64,000 nucleotides of DNA from Paragordius varius. Its lineage: Eukaryota > Nematomorpha. The stretch covers positions 1,116,001 through 1,180,000 of the forward strand of contig OZ176053.1 in the NCBI GenBank assembly GCA_964247055.1, written 5' to 3'. Shown here in pieces: positions 21,901-35,600 of the stretch. Made by a program: the position numbers and the translations under genes. The notes beneath the pieces are model-generated. The model was not told the origin of the DNA. It did not search any database and saw nothing but the letters and a program-made list of their open reading frames with translations. How positions within the stretch are numbered: position 1 is the stretch's first letter; every line of letters begins with the position of its first letter.

Positions 21901-24311
21901 ATATATAGGTTTTTGAAACATTTTGATGTTGGTTTGGGTTTGTTGTGTCTTATTGGTATGAAAAATGTTTTAGTAGTATGGTAGATACTACTAGCCTGTG
22001 TGTGGTGTCAGTAACATTTCGTATCATTGCATATTTTTCTTTTCTCTCTGGAATCAGTAGTAATTGATTTGAGATTTTACATTTCGTGAGGAACATGTAT
22101 CTGACTTTGATCTGGTTTGGTAAAATTTGTATTTAATATGCATAAATTAAACATTGCACAGAAATTGACGGATTCTCCTTCCTTGTTTAGCTATCCCAAT
22201 CCAAACCACCATGGATACCAGTATAATCAATTCCTTGTTTGCCCATATGTCCATTCATGTAACCGGCTAACATTATTAGGCCCAACTTTACGTGTTATTT
22301 TAAAAAGTTAATCCCAAAGTTATATTTTAGACTTGCGAGTCCTAATTGCGGGGCATACATACATATATATTTATTATGGAATTACTACTAATTTTGGTTA
22401 TGCCTCAGATTAAGAATATTTTCAGAATGTTTTTTGTAAAGATTCCGGCACCTTCTATCGCCTAATCTCCCTAATAAAAACATTTTAGTGTATTTACCGG
22501 TTCCTGTTTACCTTGTTCTTGTTTCTATGCAACATACATACACTTGTAATCATTTAGTTTTCCCACAACATCAATAGTTCTACTTTTTAAAGATCTTCCG
22601 AGTAAAATTTGCAGTTTTAAAATCATTTTAATTCTGTTTTTAAAATGAGGCAAAGTTTTACATTTAATGCCCTTAAAATACACCTCAACACTCTGAGGAG
22701 TAAATGCAATCCTAACATTTAACGGGGAAATTTATTTGGTTTTCAAACCTAGGCTCACGAAGTTTCCTCTCCGCATTCAGATATCGATTGTATACCATAC
22801 GTTTGCATCATTTTTGTATCGTTGTATGGGCACTAATAGCTCCAGTTCCCGCTTTATTGATTGTATGACTGGCATTGTTGATTTATATATAGAGCATAAG
22901 AAGCTCTTTCCCATGCTCACCACGCCTCACACCGCATCAGACCATACAAGCCTTCCCATGTTCCGTTCTCGTTAGTTGGATATCCAGGGTGCACCGGTGA
23001 TAGTCGTAATATTAATTTCGTGCTGCATTTTATGAAAAATCAAGGCATTTTTTTCTACAAATATATCTTTACAGAAGAAAAATTATCATTACAATTAAAA
23101 GATCTGAAATCGCTTCTTGATCTTGCTTTTTAAGGCCTCAGAAAAATTTCACATTCCAAATCAATTAAAAAACAGTAATGCAAACATTTTTTGACGTTTC
23201 AAATATTGCTTTTGTAAAGAAGTAATATATCGGTAAGATTCTGATAAAGATCCTCACCTCTCCGCATAATTGTGCTTCTAGATAGGAAAAAGCTTTTTAT
23301 TGATTTCACGAAATTCTTTTTGTATTTATAATTTCAAACAGCACTTTAGAAGCTATAAAAAAAGTTTTTTTCGAAATTTCTCCGTCCTGAAAAGATTTGT
23401 TGTTATTAGGATTTCTGATATTTTATATGTTGCAATCATGAATTATTTTGATTTTTGCTGTATGCAGTGTTTCTGAGCATTTAGATATTTTTTAGCTTGA
23501 TTTTTGATTTGCGAATATCTGAATTTATTTTTGATACTTCATGTGAGGCGTAGTAAAATATCTTTGAACAATTGCTTTTTCAGACAAAACCACGGTGGAT
23601 TTGGATGTCAAACTAGAATGTTTATCTTTATTCATTAAAAAATAATCTTCTTTCTATTCATTTCTCTAACAATATATTTTAGCATTTTTCTGGCTTAAAT
23701 TTTTAGTCATATTAATATAAATTTATCTGCTTCTGTTTTTTTTGCTAAAATTTAAATTATTTATAAGGAAACGAATGATTTAAAGTTCGAATAATATACA
23801 TCTGATACAAATATATAAATAAAAAATAAATTAACTTATTAATCAAAATTTGTTAAAAAATAATTAAGCAATAAATTATAATTTTTTGGGAAAAAAAATT
23901 ACGCAAAAATATTTTTTTATTTTTCCAAAATTTTCAGGCGTCACGTTTTTAAATCTCGCGGTCATGAAGTCGATCGCGCTCGACCGTCCCTTTATTTTAT
24001 ATTACAAATATGCTTATTAATGTCTTAAGGTAAATTATAGATCAACTATTGAAAACAATAAAACCTGTTGAGGTATTTAAGGTATTAGAATGTGGAATAG
24101 CTCTATGTTTTTTCATTTCTTGACAATCCTTAATGAAGCTATCGTCTTGTATCGATAGAGTTCGTTGTGATTTTCTCTGGAACCCTTTTTTGCCTTTAAG
24201 CGTTTCAGGCGAAGGGCTAATTGCCTTATTTTCTTCAGTCTTAGGTGTTGCGTTACCTTTGAAAAAGGCGAAAATATTTGAACTAATTGATTTTTCCCTT
24301 TTCTGTTCCAT
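18967..24311 (-). CDS. Globin with N-terminal extension (two exons)
   Basis: Exon 2 (18967-19643, minus) carries a complete globin fold, starting at LTPLECKLIKSTWRHV and ending KMKEGYES. It has FPTF at the CD corner, a distal-type His in RAHS (about residue 220) and a proximal-type His in LGRMH (about 252), so it should bind haem and a gaseous ligand. The reading frame runs upstream without an ATG to a TTTAG acceptor, so at least one more exon is needed. The best candidate is 24065-24311 (minus). It starts at ATG 24311 after an upstream in-frame stop and ends with a CAACAG|GT donor in phase 1, which exactly fits the phase of exon 2. The joined product is 307 residues with about 157 polar, Ser/Lys-rich residues before the globin domain. 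Exon 2 is secure; exon 1 is an inference. AATAAA lies just after the stop. Confidence 0.78.
19794..19819. repeat. TA dinucleotide microsatellite
   Basis: Alternating A and T over about 26 bp, in the globin intron. Confidence 0.85.
21560..21910 (-). mobile_element. LINE (non-LTR) ORF2 remnant
   Basis: On the minus strand the frames read, in order, FMETVNEKIGQL, then RKNWW followed by SDEIKSQIKIRK, then RAFRFLEKTHKEEDIK and LRIKVTKSIINRKQE. This resembles the basic linker between the endonuclease and reverse transcriptase of LINE ORF2, with its WW, Lys/Arg-rich and EED motifs. At least two frameshifts and several stops interrupt it. Neither a catalytic endonuclease nor a YxDD-type polymerase motif could be found next to it, so the clade is unknown. 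Confidence 0.45.
22117..22990. other. GC-richer decayed transposon-like stretch
   Basis: Composition differs from the surrounding intron. On the plus strand an open frame at 22736-22975 contains SSSRFIDCM and ends TASDHTSLPMFRSR, faintly like the Ser-Asp-His end of a LINE endonuclease. The neighbouring LINE linker is on the opposite strand, so either the pieces are rearranged or the resemblance is chance. Confidence 0.25.
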
Positions 24312-26254
24312 AATCGAAAAGGATTGGCTCCACAAAATACGTTAGATTGATTAAGATTGATCAACTTTTTTAAAAATGGATAAATTTCGAATTTTGAGAT
24401 GGAAATATTTAAATTAATTCCGCGAAATATATGTAAAATATATTTAACAATAATTAAATTAACCCAAAATCAGGATATCTTTTTCTATGATGATTAATGC
24501 GTAAAAGGATTACTTTTATAATTTTTAATATTTCAAATATTGTTTTAAGACAAAATATTATTGATTAATAATTTTTAATGACTTGTCTATAATTATTCAT
24601 AATGACGAAATTAATATCGTTCTTTTCAAAATATTAAATAACCTGTTCAAAAATTTATATATATATATTCCGATATAATAGACAACTCCGAGTGTTAGGT
24701 TCATTTTAATTTTCAACCATTTTAGCTATGCTAGGATTTAAAATTATATGTTTAAATCTCCTCTTAAATGGCAATTAAAGGTAAACATATAGGGATGAAA
24801 CAACTTGCATAATCTCGTTATTAAATGACAAGAACCATGCTGTGTAAATATCAACTGGTATATTACTACCAATAAACACAATATTTTTGTCTTTGACAAT
24901 TAATAAAATATTAGTTAAAAATAATTATGATCAAAATTGCCGATCAATAATTAAACTGATAAATGAAATAAACTTAAAAAACAAATTTAAAGCAAAAATT
25001 AACAGTAATTTGGATTAAGATTTAATAGAAACTCAGCAATTTTGCCAAATAAAGAATTAGAATGCCTAGTATTTTTGGCTGGTAAATGTAATTATGGGTA
25101 CAATAGGTTTACTAATCAAAATTTATTAATTGTATATATAATTTAATAATGCCATACATAGTGTATAAATTCTTGATTATTTCATAATAATAATAATAAT
25201 AATATAAATGGTATGTATGCCAAGTTAAATATCCCAAAAACACATAAAATATTATTACAAAAAGATTTGAAAAAAAATCAAAAAACGGAATATATAATAT
25301 ATAAATTTACTTGGATAAAATTTTCTAGAATGTAAATAAATACATATATATGAAATTAAATTGATCTAAATGTCACAGAAAACCATTTTTATTAATTAGC
25401 TATGAAATTATTTTGCACAAATTATTAAAAGATAATATGAATTAAGAAATGCACTAAAGGTGTGTTTTAAATTATATCTTTAAATACGAGAAGAAAAAAT
25501 TAATAGATTGAATATAAAACATTCATCATTGCAACACTAATTGTAATTAAAGTAAAAGTTAAAGAATTAATTGAAGATATAAATTATTTCTAGCCTCCTT
25601 TTCCATAGGAAATATCCAAGTAGGTGTGTTGTGAGTGTTAAATGTTTTAAAACTAAATGTTGGATTATTAATTAATAGGTCATGTTAATTTGGGCGAAAT
25701 TGCGACACAAAAATCATTTTATTGCTGTGTGTACTACAACCAATAACATCAAATATATATTTTAATATAACATCCAATTTACATTATTGATATATATATT
25801 ATATTTATAATCAAAAACGTGTAATTAATATAGGGAAAGATGGGACACAAATATATGACTTTATAGATTTATAAAAACATAAGTAGGGGATCGCAGTTAA
25901 GTGACTATAAATGTTGAAGAATTAAAGATAAGTGGAGAGTATCAATTCGAACAACCAAGATTCGTATTTTCCAATTTTAAAATCACAGTTTGAATTTCAC
26001 TAATTTTCTTCCATGAAAATAAATGAGTAGATTTATTTGGAACAAAGAATCAGTTTGCCATTTTGCCTTCTTGAGATACTTTATGATAACAGTATCGAAT
26101 TCTTAAACGCATTTTGGGTCCAAAAAGAAATTCCATATAAATTTGATCCTCAAATACATCTTTATGGCTGACAGAATATCAAAATCTATAAATTAATTGA
26201 AATTATATTGTAGTTTAGCTTTAATGTTAATATATGTGAGTCATTGATTAAAAT
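24312..26254. other. Intergenic region between globin 5' end and zfh2 3' end
   Basis: About 1.9 kb of AT-rich DNA with a short AAT trinucleotide run near 25187-25203. It probably contains the globin promoter and the end of the zfh2 transcript. No coding region seen. Confidence 0.5.
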
Positions 26255-26260
26255 TTTATT
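26255..26260 (-). terminator. Polyadenylation signal of zfh2
   Basis: AATAAA on the minus strand about 42 bp after the zfh2 stop codon (26302-26304). Others further on are possible in such AT-rich DNA. Confidence 0.5.
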
Positions 26261-26301
26261 TAAAATACAAACATACTTCTTTGCATTGCCAATTTCAAGG
26301 A

Positions 26302-26596
26302 TTACAGATTTTGACATTTACGCTTTGAACATTGTTGAGTAATAGCTACATCATTGAATTTTTTGAAATCATCTACACTCGTAGTGTTGGACAAATTTGT
26401 CGGTGAATTGCGATTAATTGATAAAGAAAGCAAATTGTTGTTATATGATGTTTCACAAATGGCAGATGCATAAGGACTCTCCAAATCCTGCCAATCGATG
26501 TCACATCGTTTCGGATCGTCTCCGCATAAAATTAGTTTGATGGCTTGAATGTGTTCATCTGAGAATATGTGATTCTAAAGGCGAGCATAAATTAGT

Positions 26597-26628
<32 letters not shown>

Positions 26629-29600
26629 TGTAATAATAAATAAAGGAGAGCAAAGTATAAATTGGTTTTTAAATCAAGTTAAATAAAAAATTTTACACTC
26701 ATTCAGATAATCCGTTGGAAACTATACCATGACAATTAGATATGTTGCTCAAGCAATTAAAGAAGAAAAAGTTAAAATTTTGGGTAGATTTTAACAAATT
26801 TCAAGGGTGATATAATTTAAATTGGTAAGGCTTTTGAAAATGAGTAATTTATATAATATTTTATAAAAAAATTTGGTTTCAAAGATATAAATTTTTTGAC
26901 TAATGCATTGTACAGGATACATCCCACACTAAATAGGTGGACCAATTATTCATTTAGAAAATAAGTGAATAACCAATGAAAGACAATAGCGCGTTTTAAA
27001 GAAAATAATTTTTAATTAAAAATTAATCTTATATTATTTTTATAACGTTTTTCATAAAATGGAAATGAAATTATCCAATAGTTTTTGCAAAGCATGACTT
27101 TTCAAATTGCGCATTGCATTTTGTTTTGTCACGGTGCCTTATGAGATTATACCAGAAAAAATAATTATCAATTAATGACGTTATTTAAACATTGGTCCAA
27201 AGGCTAATATTTTAATTGATAAACAAAAGTAAGTATGTTCAACGATTGATTAAAACCTGAATCGGGAGATCCGAACCATATGAAATGGAGCATAAGGCAC
27301 ACGAATCGGCATTTTTCCATTCACCATTCTCTTTGAATAAAGTTGTGTGGCTATTTTTGTGCTTTTTCTCTTTAGCGCGAGCATTTTGGAACCAAACTTG
27401 GACAACGCGTTTGGAAAGGCCAATTTTCGAGCCTAAACGGTACACATAAAATTGACTAATGCTTCAAAGATTTTAAAAAATAATATTAAAAAACGATTTC
27501 ACATTAAAAATTTTATCGCAAAACAATTATTACCCAATAATTCGCATTCAATCATGGTCGGGGCTTTGTAGTCATTGAAAATGTACTTCATACATGCGAC
27601 CTGCGAATTATTCATTTGAGTTCGGTAACGTTTGTTGGCCGTTAAACAGCTTATATCGCCACCATGGGTTTCAGCTATCGCGGACAGCGTTGATAAAACA
27701 AATTTGTTTTCCGGTGTTGAAAACGTGGTTCCTGGCATATCGGTGGTTTTTCTTTTTAAACTTTCGTCTCTCTCATTGCTATGTATATTATTATTGAGGA
27801 GGTTACTTTTATATTTCATGTAGCCATTCAAGGGGCCTTGGTTATATATGGTTTGGTGATCATTTGATTCGAAAGCTTCATTTGAAACATCTGAGTATTG
27901 AGAATGAGGTATTGAGTTGCAAGGTGAATCCATCCCATTACTATTTTTCAGGTTCTGTGTGATTAACTGTTTAAGCAAATGGTTACTATTATTATTAACA
28001 TCATTTTTTGCCAATTTTGAGTTTGAAGGAGATTTTTGTATGTTTAAAGGATTAGGTATGATTTTTGGAAAAGAAACACCTTTTTTATTATGAGTTTTGG
28101 TTAAGTCTAAGGGAAACAAGCCTGTATAGTTAAATGTGTAGTTGGTATCTGTGAATTGATTTAATTTATCATTTGCTTCTCCAAAGTTATCGGTATTATT
28201 TGTTTGGTGATCGACATGTAAAGATGATTTTGTAGACTTTTTCTTGGTTGAATTGTGTGATTTGCGTTCATTGCTGGCTTCCTCGGGATTAGATGTGGAG
28301 GGTGGAAGTATTTTCAAGAATTCTTCATAACTCTCTTCATGCTTTATTTTTACGTGCAAATCTAACAATGATCGCGCCCGAAAAAACATATTGCAAAAAG
28401 GACAACGTTTTGGAGACTTGGGAGGCCCGAGGCCCAAACAATTGCTTGATCCTCGCTTGTTTCCCAATTTAGTTTTTGCGGGTATGGAATTTATGCTACT
28501 GAGATTGGAATTACTTTGGGTATTATGCGAACTTAAATTATTATTTTCGGTGTTACAGTTTAACAAATTGATATTGTTGAAAGAAGATTGGGTAGAATTA
28601 TTTTCATCATTAGCGTTGCCAGTGTAATTGCTGGCATTATGGTGGAAATCAAAACAATTTTTAACCTGATTATAATAATTGAAGCACACGGTCGATTTTT
28701 TGTCACGGGCCCGGGCATTCTGAAACCAAACCTGGACGACCCTTTTCTTGAGTCCAATGTCGCGTGCAATTTTTTCCATAACTATTTTGGAGGGGTTGCT
28801 TTCCGTTTGATAATGTCTGTGTAGGTACAATAACTGCTCCGGTGATATGTTTGTCCTCAACCTTTTTTTGGTGGTACTAGCAGTAGCCAATTCCCCATTT
28901 TCGATCCCATTATTATTGTCAACATCGTCCAACGTATCTCTGTGAGGTGTCATACCAAGTAGCGTTGTGGTTGAAATGCGTTCTTCATCCATCATGCACT
29001 TACTTTTGTTATCTACTGGATGGCACATTTGAGTGGATTCACTTTTGGGTGTATCCGATCTTGGCGACAAGTCGTTTCCATTCATCCCATCATTTTTAGC
29101 GTTAAAATTTGGTGACAATTTCGGAGTACACATATTTTGTAAAGCATAAGCATTAACAAAGTTTTCATTGAATGCCAATGGGTTATTGTTGTGAGTGTAA
29201 TTGTTGTGATCTATTAGTGTAGGTAGTTTATTTCCCGCAGAAAAGGGAGAATATAGATTTTCTTTTATCAACTCCTCCACGGCTCCTGCATTTCGTTGGG
29301 CAAGACTCGATTGTAACAATAATTGGTGCATTAACATAATGTTACGTTCGATAGCGGATAAATTTTTATTACTATGTTCAATATCATTATTACTGCTTTG
29401 CATTGGAAAATTATTGGCAAATATAGATTCTGGTGTGAAAGGAAAATAAGTTCCAGGATTTTGCTTCTGAAAATAGCCTTTCATAACCGCAAGATAATCA
29501 TTCCAATATTTTTTTCGTTGTTGTTCTACAAACGATAATGGGTCGGGGACATTAACAGAATTTTTTTCAACAGTCGGTGATGAGTCTGATACGGTACTGT

Positions 29601-32600
29601 CAGAATTAGTAGAAGATGAAAGTGAATGTTGTATTACATGTTGAGGCTCATCATTAAGGCTATTTATGGCGGAATTTGTAAAATTTCTACTTGCTTTAGT
29701 TGTATCATTATTAAGTTTAGAATCATACTTCTTAAACCTAGGCGATATATTATTGCTATCCTCACTTGGATTAGCGGTTGTACGACAATGGTTCGAATAT
29801 TGAGTTATAAAAGAATTTTTATGATCATATTGGCGATCTGAGGTTGAAGCGATAATAGATTTGTTTGTTTCATTAGAAACACCCAATTGTTTATTGGTTT
29901 GACCACCCTTAAAATATCTGGAATAGTAGGTCTCATAATACTTGTTAATGACATCGTTATCAGGGTGGGACACAGTGTGACAACCATTGGGAGCTTTGAT
30001 GACTGAAGCATGGGGAGAAGTGTCAAATTGTCTATCAGAATTTTTCTTTTTTTCCATCAAATTATTTTCTTCAAATTGAATATTTTTGGAGAAATCGTTT
30101 GCCATATTGCAATTCCTATTAGTATCTTTTTCATTGATGACGAGAGTTGGGGTAAAGTCATCTCGAGAACTAGCTCTCTCACAGTTATTGCTGTAAGAAC
30201 TACTTTGTGGTGACTGATGTTTCCTTTCGAGGTTTGACTGATGATTGGTTGATAAAAATTCCTGATTTATTTGGGATGACTGTTCATTATCTTTATCATT
30301 GGGCGATAACTCCGAAGAAGACTTTGCGAGCGTTAACAAATGTGCTGGATAGGACTCATAATGCTTACGAGCCTTCTGACGGGCATTCTGAAACCAAACG
30401 ACAATTACACGCGGACTCAGCCCAAGAATTTGTGAAATGGAGTCCAACTCATCATCTTTGGGATAGGCGTTTTTATCAAAATATTCCTGGAGAACACGGA
30501 TCTGAGCATCATTGAAGCGGGTACGATTTGCACGGCGCTGTGCGGCATTATTTAGTAGCGTATTATTGTGGTATGAGTAACCCAGGGGAAATTGCGTTGT
30601 AGAGCTAATTTCATCTGGAGATGCGTTCAATGTATTACGCAACTCATCAGGCGAAGTACAATTTGTTTGTTGAATGTTCACATCATTACCCAACAGTATT
30701 GGTGAATTTTTATTGTAATTTATATTATTATTTTGAATGTTTTTAAAATAATTGGATAAATTGTAATTATAATCGTCATGGTGATTATCATACTGTGAGT
30801 TATGAGGGTTATGGGGCCCATTTTCAGTTGATTGAAAATTTTTATCCTTATTAGGAGTATCTGGTTGCGAATGGCCATTAAACAGAGCATTTTTGGATTC
30901 GTTATTATTATTATTATATGATTTTTTGTCAGTTTGATTCAAATCTTTGATAGATGCGGATGTAGAAACACAACTTTCCTCATTTGCTATAGAATGGTAT
31001 TCAATTTGATTTGAAGTGCCGTTTGGATTTTCTGTAAAATCAGAGGATTCTTGATTCCCTCCTCCAGCAGGATCCATATCATCATTATCGGTTTGGAAAT
31101 CATTTTCTGAATCTGGGTTCAGTTTTGTCAATGGCGGGTTATTGAAATTGTAGGGAGAATCTTTATTCCTTTGACGTTCTTTAAAGAGCGTATTCCTGAA
31201 CCAATGCTTGATAACTTTTTGTGGCAAACCAGATTTATCAGACATGTATCTAATTTGTTCTTCAGTCGGACTATTGTTTATATCGAAATGTGCACGAAGC
31301 ACTTTAAGTTGATCATCATTAATGCGGGTTCTGGCTCGCTTAACCCCGCCTACATTTGCGAAGGTTATATTATTAATATTTTCATGAGTTGTGTTGTTGG
31401 ACTCAATCAAGGAATATTTATTATTACATTGATCATTTTGTTGTTTATTATTATGTTTTCCCTGAGTTTTGGTAGGAATAAGCGATGGAAACCGGGAATC
31501 AGTGTCATTTGGGGATTCTTCTTGTCGCCTAAGAGACAAGTCTTCGTCTCCCATATTTTTTTCATCACTGACACCAGATTTTGATTGTTGAGACGTGGTA
31601 ATAGTACAGGATTCAATTAGCCGGCTATCTTCTGCATTTGGAGGTATTTGAAAAGGCCCCATACAACCATAATAATTATTTGTGACTTGTGCCATAAAAT
31701 GATGAATTTGTTCTTGAAAACTTACAGTATTAGGATAATATTGGGAAGCGGCCATAAGATAGTAAGGCGCTAAAGGGTGTTGTAACATTTGTGTCATATC
31801 AAATTGGGGATTTGCGCTATTATGATTAAGATTTTGAGTGAAAGCTGAGGAATTTATGTCGCCCAACTTACAATTATTATTAGGTCTCATATCATTTTGG
31901 TAGCCGTTTAAACCATTTTTTCCAGCCGCTAACTGTTTAAGCATGGTTGCTGCCATTAAATCGTTCTGGAGATGAATTGGTAAAGCATTATCTAACGTGG
32001 GCATTGCTTCTTTTTGTGAGTCCTGTTGGCCATTTGAAATTTGTAAGGGATCTTTAAATAGGGATTGAAAAACATCAGTTGAGTTGTGTTCTAAATGGGG
32101 TGACAAAAGGGTGCTCTCATCAGTTTGTCCGTTTTTGTGGGTTTTAGCTGAATTAAAAGCTGGTGTGCTTTTACCAAATTGATCCATGTTTTTAGTTTTA
32201 CTATTATCATTGTCGGTGACCGAGTCATTGACAGATATGGAAGAATCCAATGTAGAGGTCGAAACATTTTGTGACACACTTTCTATACATCTTTCCTCCC
32301 GTATTTTATAATTTTTGGATGGGTTATCATCTAAGGGTGCAATCGAAGATTTTAGGACACGGGAAGCATGTGGGCCGGTAGAGTTAATGTTTGCATCTTT
32401 TTCAAAAGCTTCGATCCAGGCATACATTGAGGAATACAATTCGCCAGGTTCAACTTTGTTGCAATTATCGTTCATCTCTATAATTAGAAATGATTTAACA
32501 GTTCTAATTTTGAAATGCAAATGGCTACGAAAAAAACATTATAAAATTGTTAAAATATGTAAATTTATATAGAATTACCGTTTGGGGATGAATCAAGTTT

Positions 32601-35600
32601 CCGTTTCAACGGGTTCGAATTAAGACATTTTGTTATGGCATTTTGCGTAACGATTTGCGAATCCGGACTACGCATTTGATTCAAATGGGTAGACTCTTTG
32701 TTGTGGTCATTTCCATAACCCACTTGAATCAATTCTCGGGCAATGTTGGCGAGCGCACTGTCAAATCTCGATGTAATGTGATTTTGTTTTGTTGTAATTG
32801 TCCCGCTTATATCGGCATTAGGCATCAACATAATAGGTTCCTGGACATTATTTTGTTGGACCTCTTCTGTTGTATTGATATTCTGTGTTTTAGCATTATG
32901 GGAAGAAAGAGTGCGTTTCAAACGATGTAAATGGGAAACGGAATTGAAATGAACCAACAAAATATTTTTTTGCGTAAATGATTCAAGACACAAGGGACAC
33001 TTGAAGGGTCTCTGTGGATCCCAAAACTTTTCAAGAGTCGAAAAACGAGGATTGGAAGGCATATTTGTTTGACAATTGCCATTATTACTAATATTAATAG
33101 TGGTAGTGTTTTGATTTAAGCTACCCAACATTCCAGACTGTTGTGCGCCCATATTCAATAATAAATTTGTTGGTGCGTTAGGGTTGAATGATGTCATATC
33201 CCTTAAATCGCTCCCTGTTTCCGGCTACATTCATAGATAAAAAAAAATATGGGATAGTCACATCTTATGAACCAAAAGAGATAATTTTAATGGTTTCCAA
33301 TAAATTACGTGCCTTCAACACAAAAGTAATGAAATGACAATAAAGCGGTTAACTTCCCTTATTTATGTCCTATAATACATAAAATTGGATGCGACGCACA
33401 AATTTTACAAAAGAAGATTTTTTGTGTATTTATTAATGCCCTTTTTCGGCTACTATTTCCTATGAAATGTTTTAAGAAAAAGCCAAAATCTCAATGTATT
33501 AATGAATAATTTCACATTATTTTGTAAAACTATTAGTTTCAATTTTATTTTAGGCATCCCAGATATTCAAATATATATATGGCTGTATATTATTTAAAAT
33601 TCATAATGACTTTTTTATTAGTTATTCTCTACCATCACACCATATATCATTAGGAAAAAAAACTATCCTTTATAGCTAAAGAGAATATTTAAATTTGTAA
33701 TTACCTAATTTATTATCCTTAGATGATATCCTTAGAAATACAATGCATAATGATTATTATAAGCCTTATTATGACTTTTGATATTTGTCGTGTGTTTTTT
33801 TTCGCACATAATTAAAAAATCTTAAAAAAGTTTTTTATACGTTGCAACTATATATGATTATTTTTATAGTTAAAGAGGTCCTTCCTAATTCTCCCGCACA
33901 CCAAGATGCAGACACCAAAGGAAAAATTAATATTACGACACACATTAATTTATAAAAACAAAATTTTTTTAATGCATAAATATTTCGACTTACTGTCATT
34001 ATTATTATTAGAACAGTAAGCGATCAAAGAAAGACAAAAAAATTACCCTTTTTGATGATTAAAGTTTAAGTTTAAGTGGAATAGCAAAAAAGTCAACTAT
34101 GTGTACTTTTGATTCATCCAAAAATTTTTCTGTTTTGTAATGAATTTAAAAGTAAAACTAAGTTCGTATATGATAATTATCTACCATAATAGCATTTGCG
34201 GTATTTTTTGTGGCTAAAATATTTTCTCGAGCGGTTGGGTGCATACGAAGCATATGAGTCTTCAGAATAGAAACTTTATTGAAAGTCATGGAACACAGTT
34301 TGCATTTAGCATAATTCCTATCAATTCCGATATCAATTGAAATGAATTAGTTAGGCGTAAAAAAATATTAGGTTGACCACAATCGATATTATTTTAAATT
34401 AGAAATGTGTATAACACTAAATGTTAAATACAGGCAAAACTATATGGGATAATTGTAGTGAAAATCTAATTAATCAAAATAATTTGTTTCTATAACGCAA
34501 AAAACTAATTTTATTCCCATTTTTCTAACATGATTTTAAAAGTAAAGTAAGTACCATTAGAATTGTTAATGAACGGAAAATATTTTGGAATTAAAAAGTA
34601 AAATAATCTAAAAATTGAATAAAATTTATATAATTTAAAGCTTACCGCATGCGATAGTTCTTTCGCTTTAGACCGAGTAATGAATTATTGTCACTCAAAG
34701 TTTGGGAAGATATCGTTGAAACCTGATTAGAATCTCCATTTATCTGCAAAATTTTGTATATTTACAATTTTTAAAGTACTCCAATGTTTTTATATAAATA
34801 ATTCTCATATTCATCAAACTTTTAATAAAAAAATAGGTTATTTTGTAAAATAGCTGGCTCAATTGGTACAAGATTTAAGAAATATTTTGACAAAAAAACA
34901 GGTTTTAAAACAATGGACCCCCTCTGTCGTAAGACAAAAATTATATAAGTATCAAAGTGTATTATCTTTTTTTTTCTTGAAATATATTTTTAAAAAATAA
35001 TTACGGGAATAAAAAAAACATTTTAGAATAGTTTGAATCTAAAAAATACCTGAGCGGATCCAATATTTTGAGCCCCGATTTTTATTTGAAAATCTCCTCC
35101 AGAATGTTTAAAAGATTCAGAATGCTCATTCTCAAATACAGAATTTTTCGTTTCTTTATTTTTCAAGTTATAATCATCATGACCGATATTATCCATATTT
35201 CTGGAATTTTCGTTTTCAGTTTTGTTGAATGTCAAGGACTTATTATCACGTAGATAATTTTTACCTTTTTCAAGTTCATCATTGTCAACTTTTTTGTCGT
35301 CAATTAAAGTGTGTTCTCCATTTGATAACAACAGATTGTTAATGGTATTCTTATTAATGTTAGCTTGTTGGTAATTATGGCTTAGGGCAGCGGATAATGG
35401 TCTTTTAACTACTACGTTATTCGTAGTTTCATTATTCGACTTTTTTTTCTTCAAATTTGGCATTAGGACGAGAAGTGATTTCGACATTTCTTTCGTAGTT
35501 GTTGTGAGGGCTAATTCCAGCATAGAAGTGGTGGAATCATCGCCAAGCGTTTCAGAAAAAGATTTTTTTGATCCAATGTGTTGTTTAGAGCAATTTGGCG

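Larger units (their letters stand above)
19644..24064 (-). other. Large intron of the globin gene
   Basis: If the two-exon model holds, this 4.4-kb intron holds a TA microsatellite (19794-19819), a 16-bp perfect GC-rich palindrome (20414-20429), a LINE remnant (about 21560-21910) and a GC-richer, decayed transposon-like stretch from about 21840 to 23000. A GC-rich patch at 23940-23990 was inspected for a tRNA and did not fold as one. Confidence 0.5.

Noticed and set aside
23938-23990. GC-rich patch resembling a tRNA arm
   Set aside because: No acceptor stem or T-loop consensus pairs correctly on either strand.
27594-32930. Numerous 60-140 codon frames on both strands inside zfh2
   Set aside because: They overlap the long coding exons out of frame and lack independent support.
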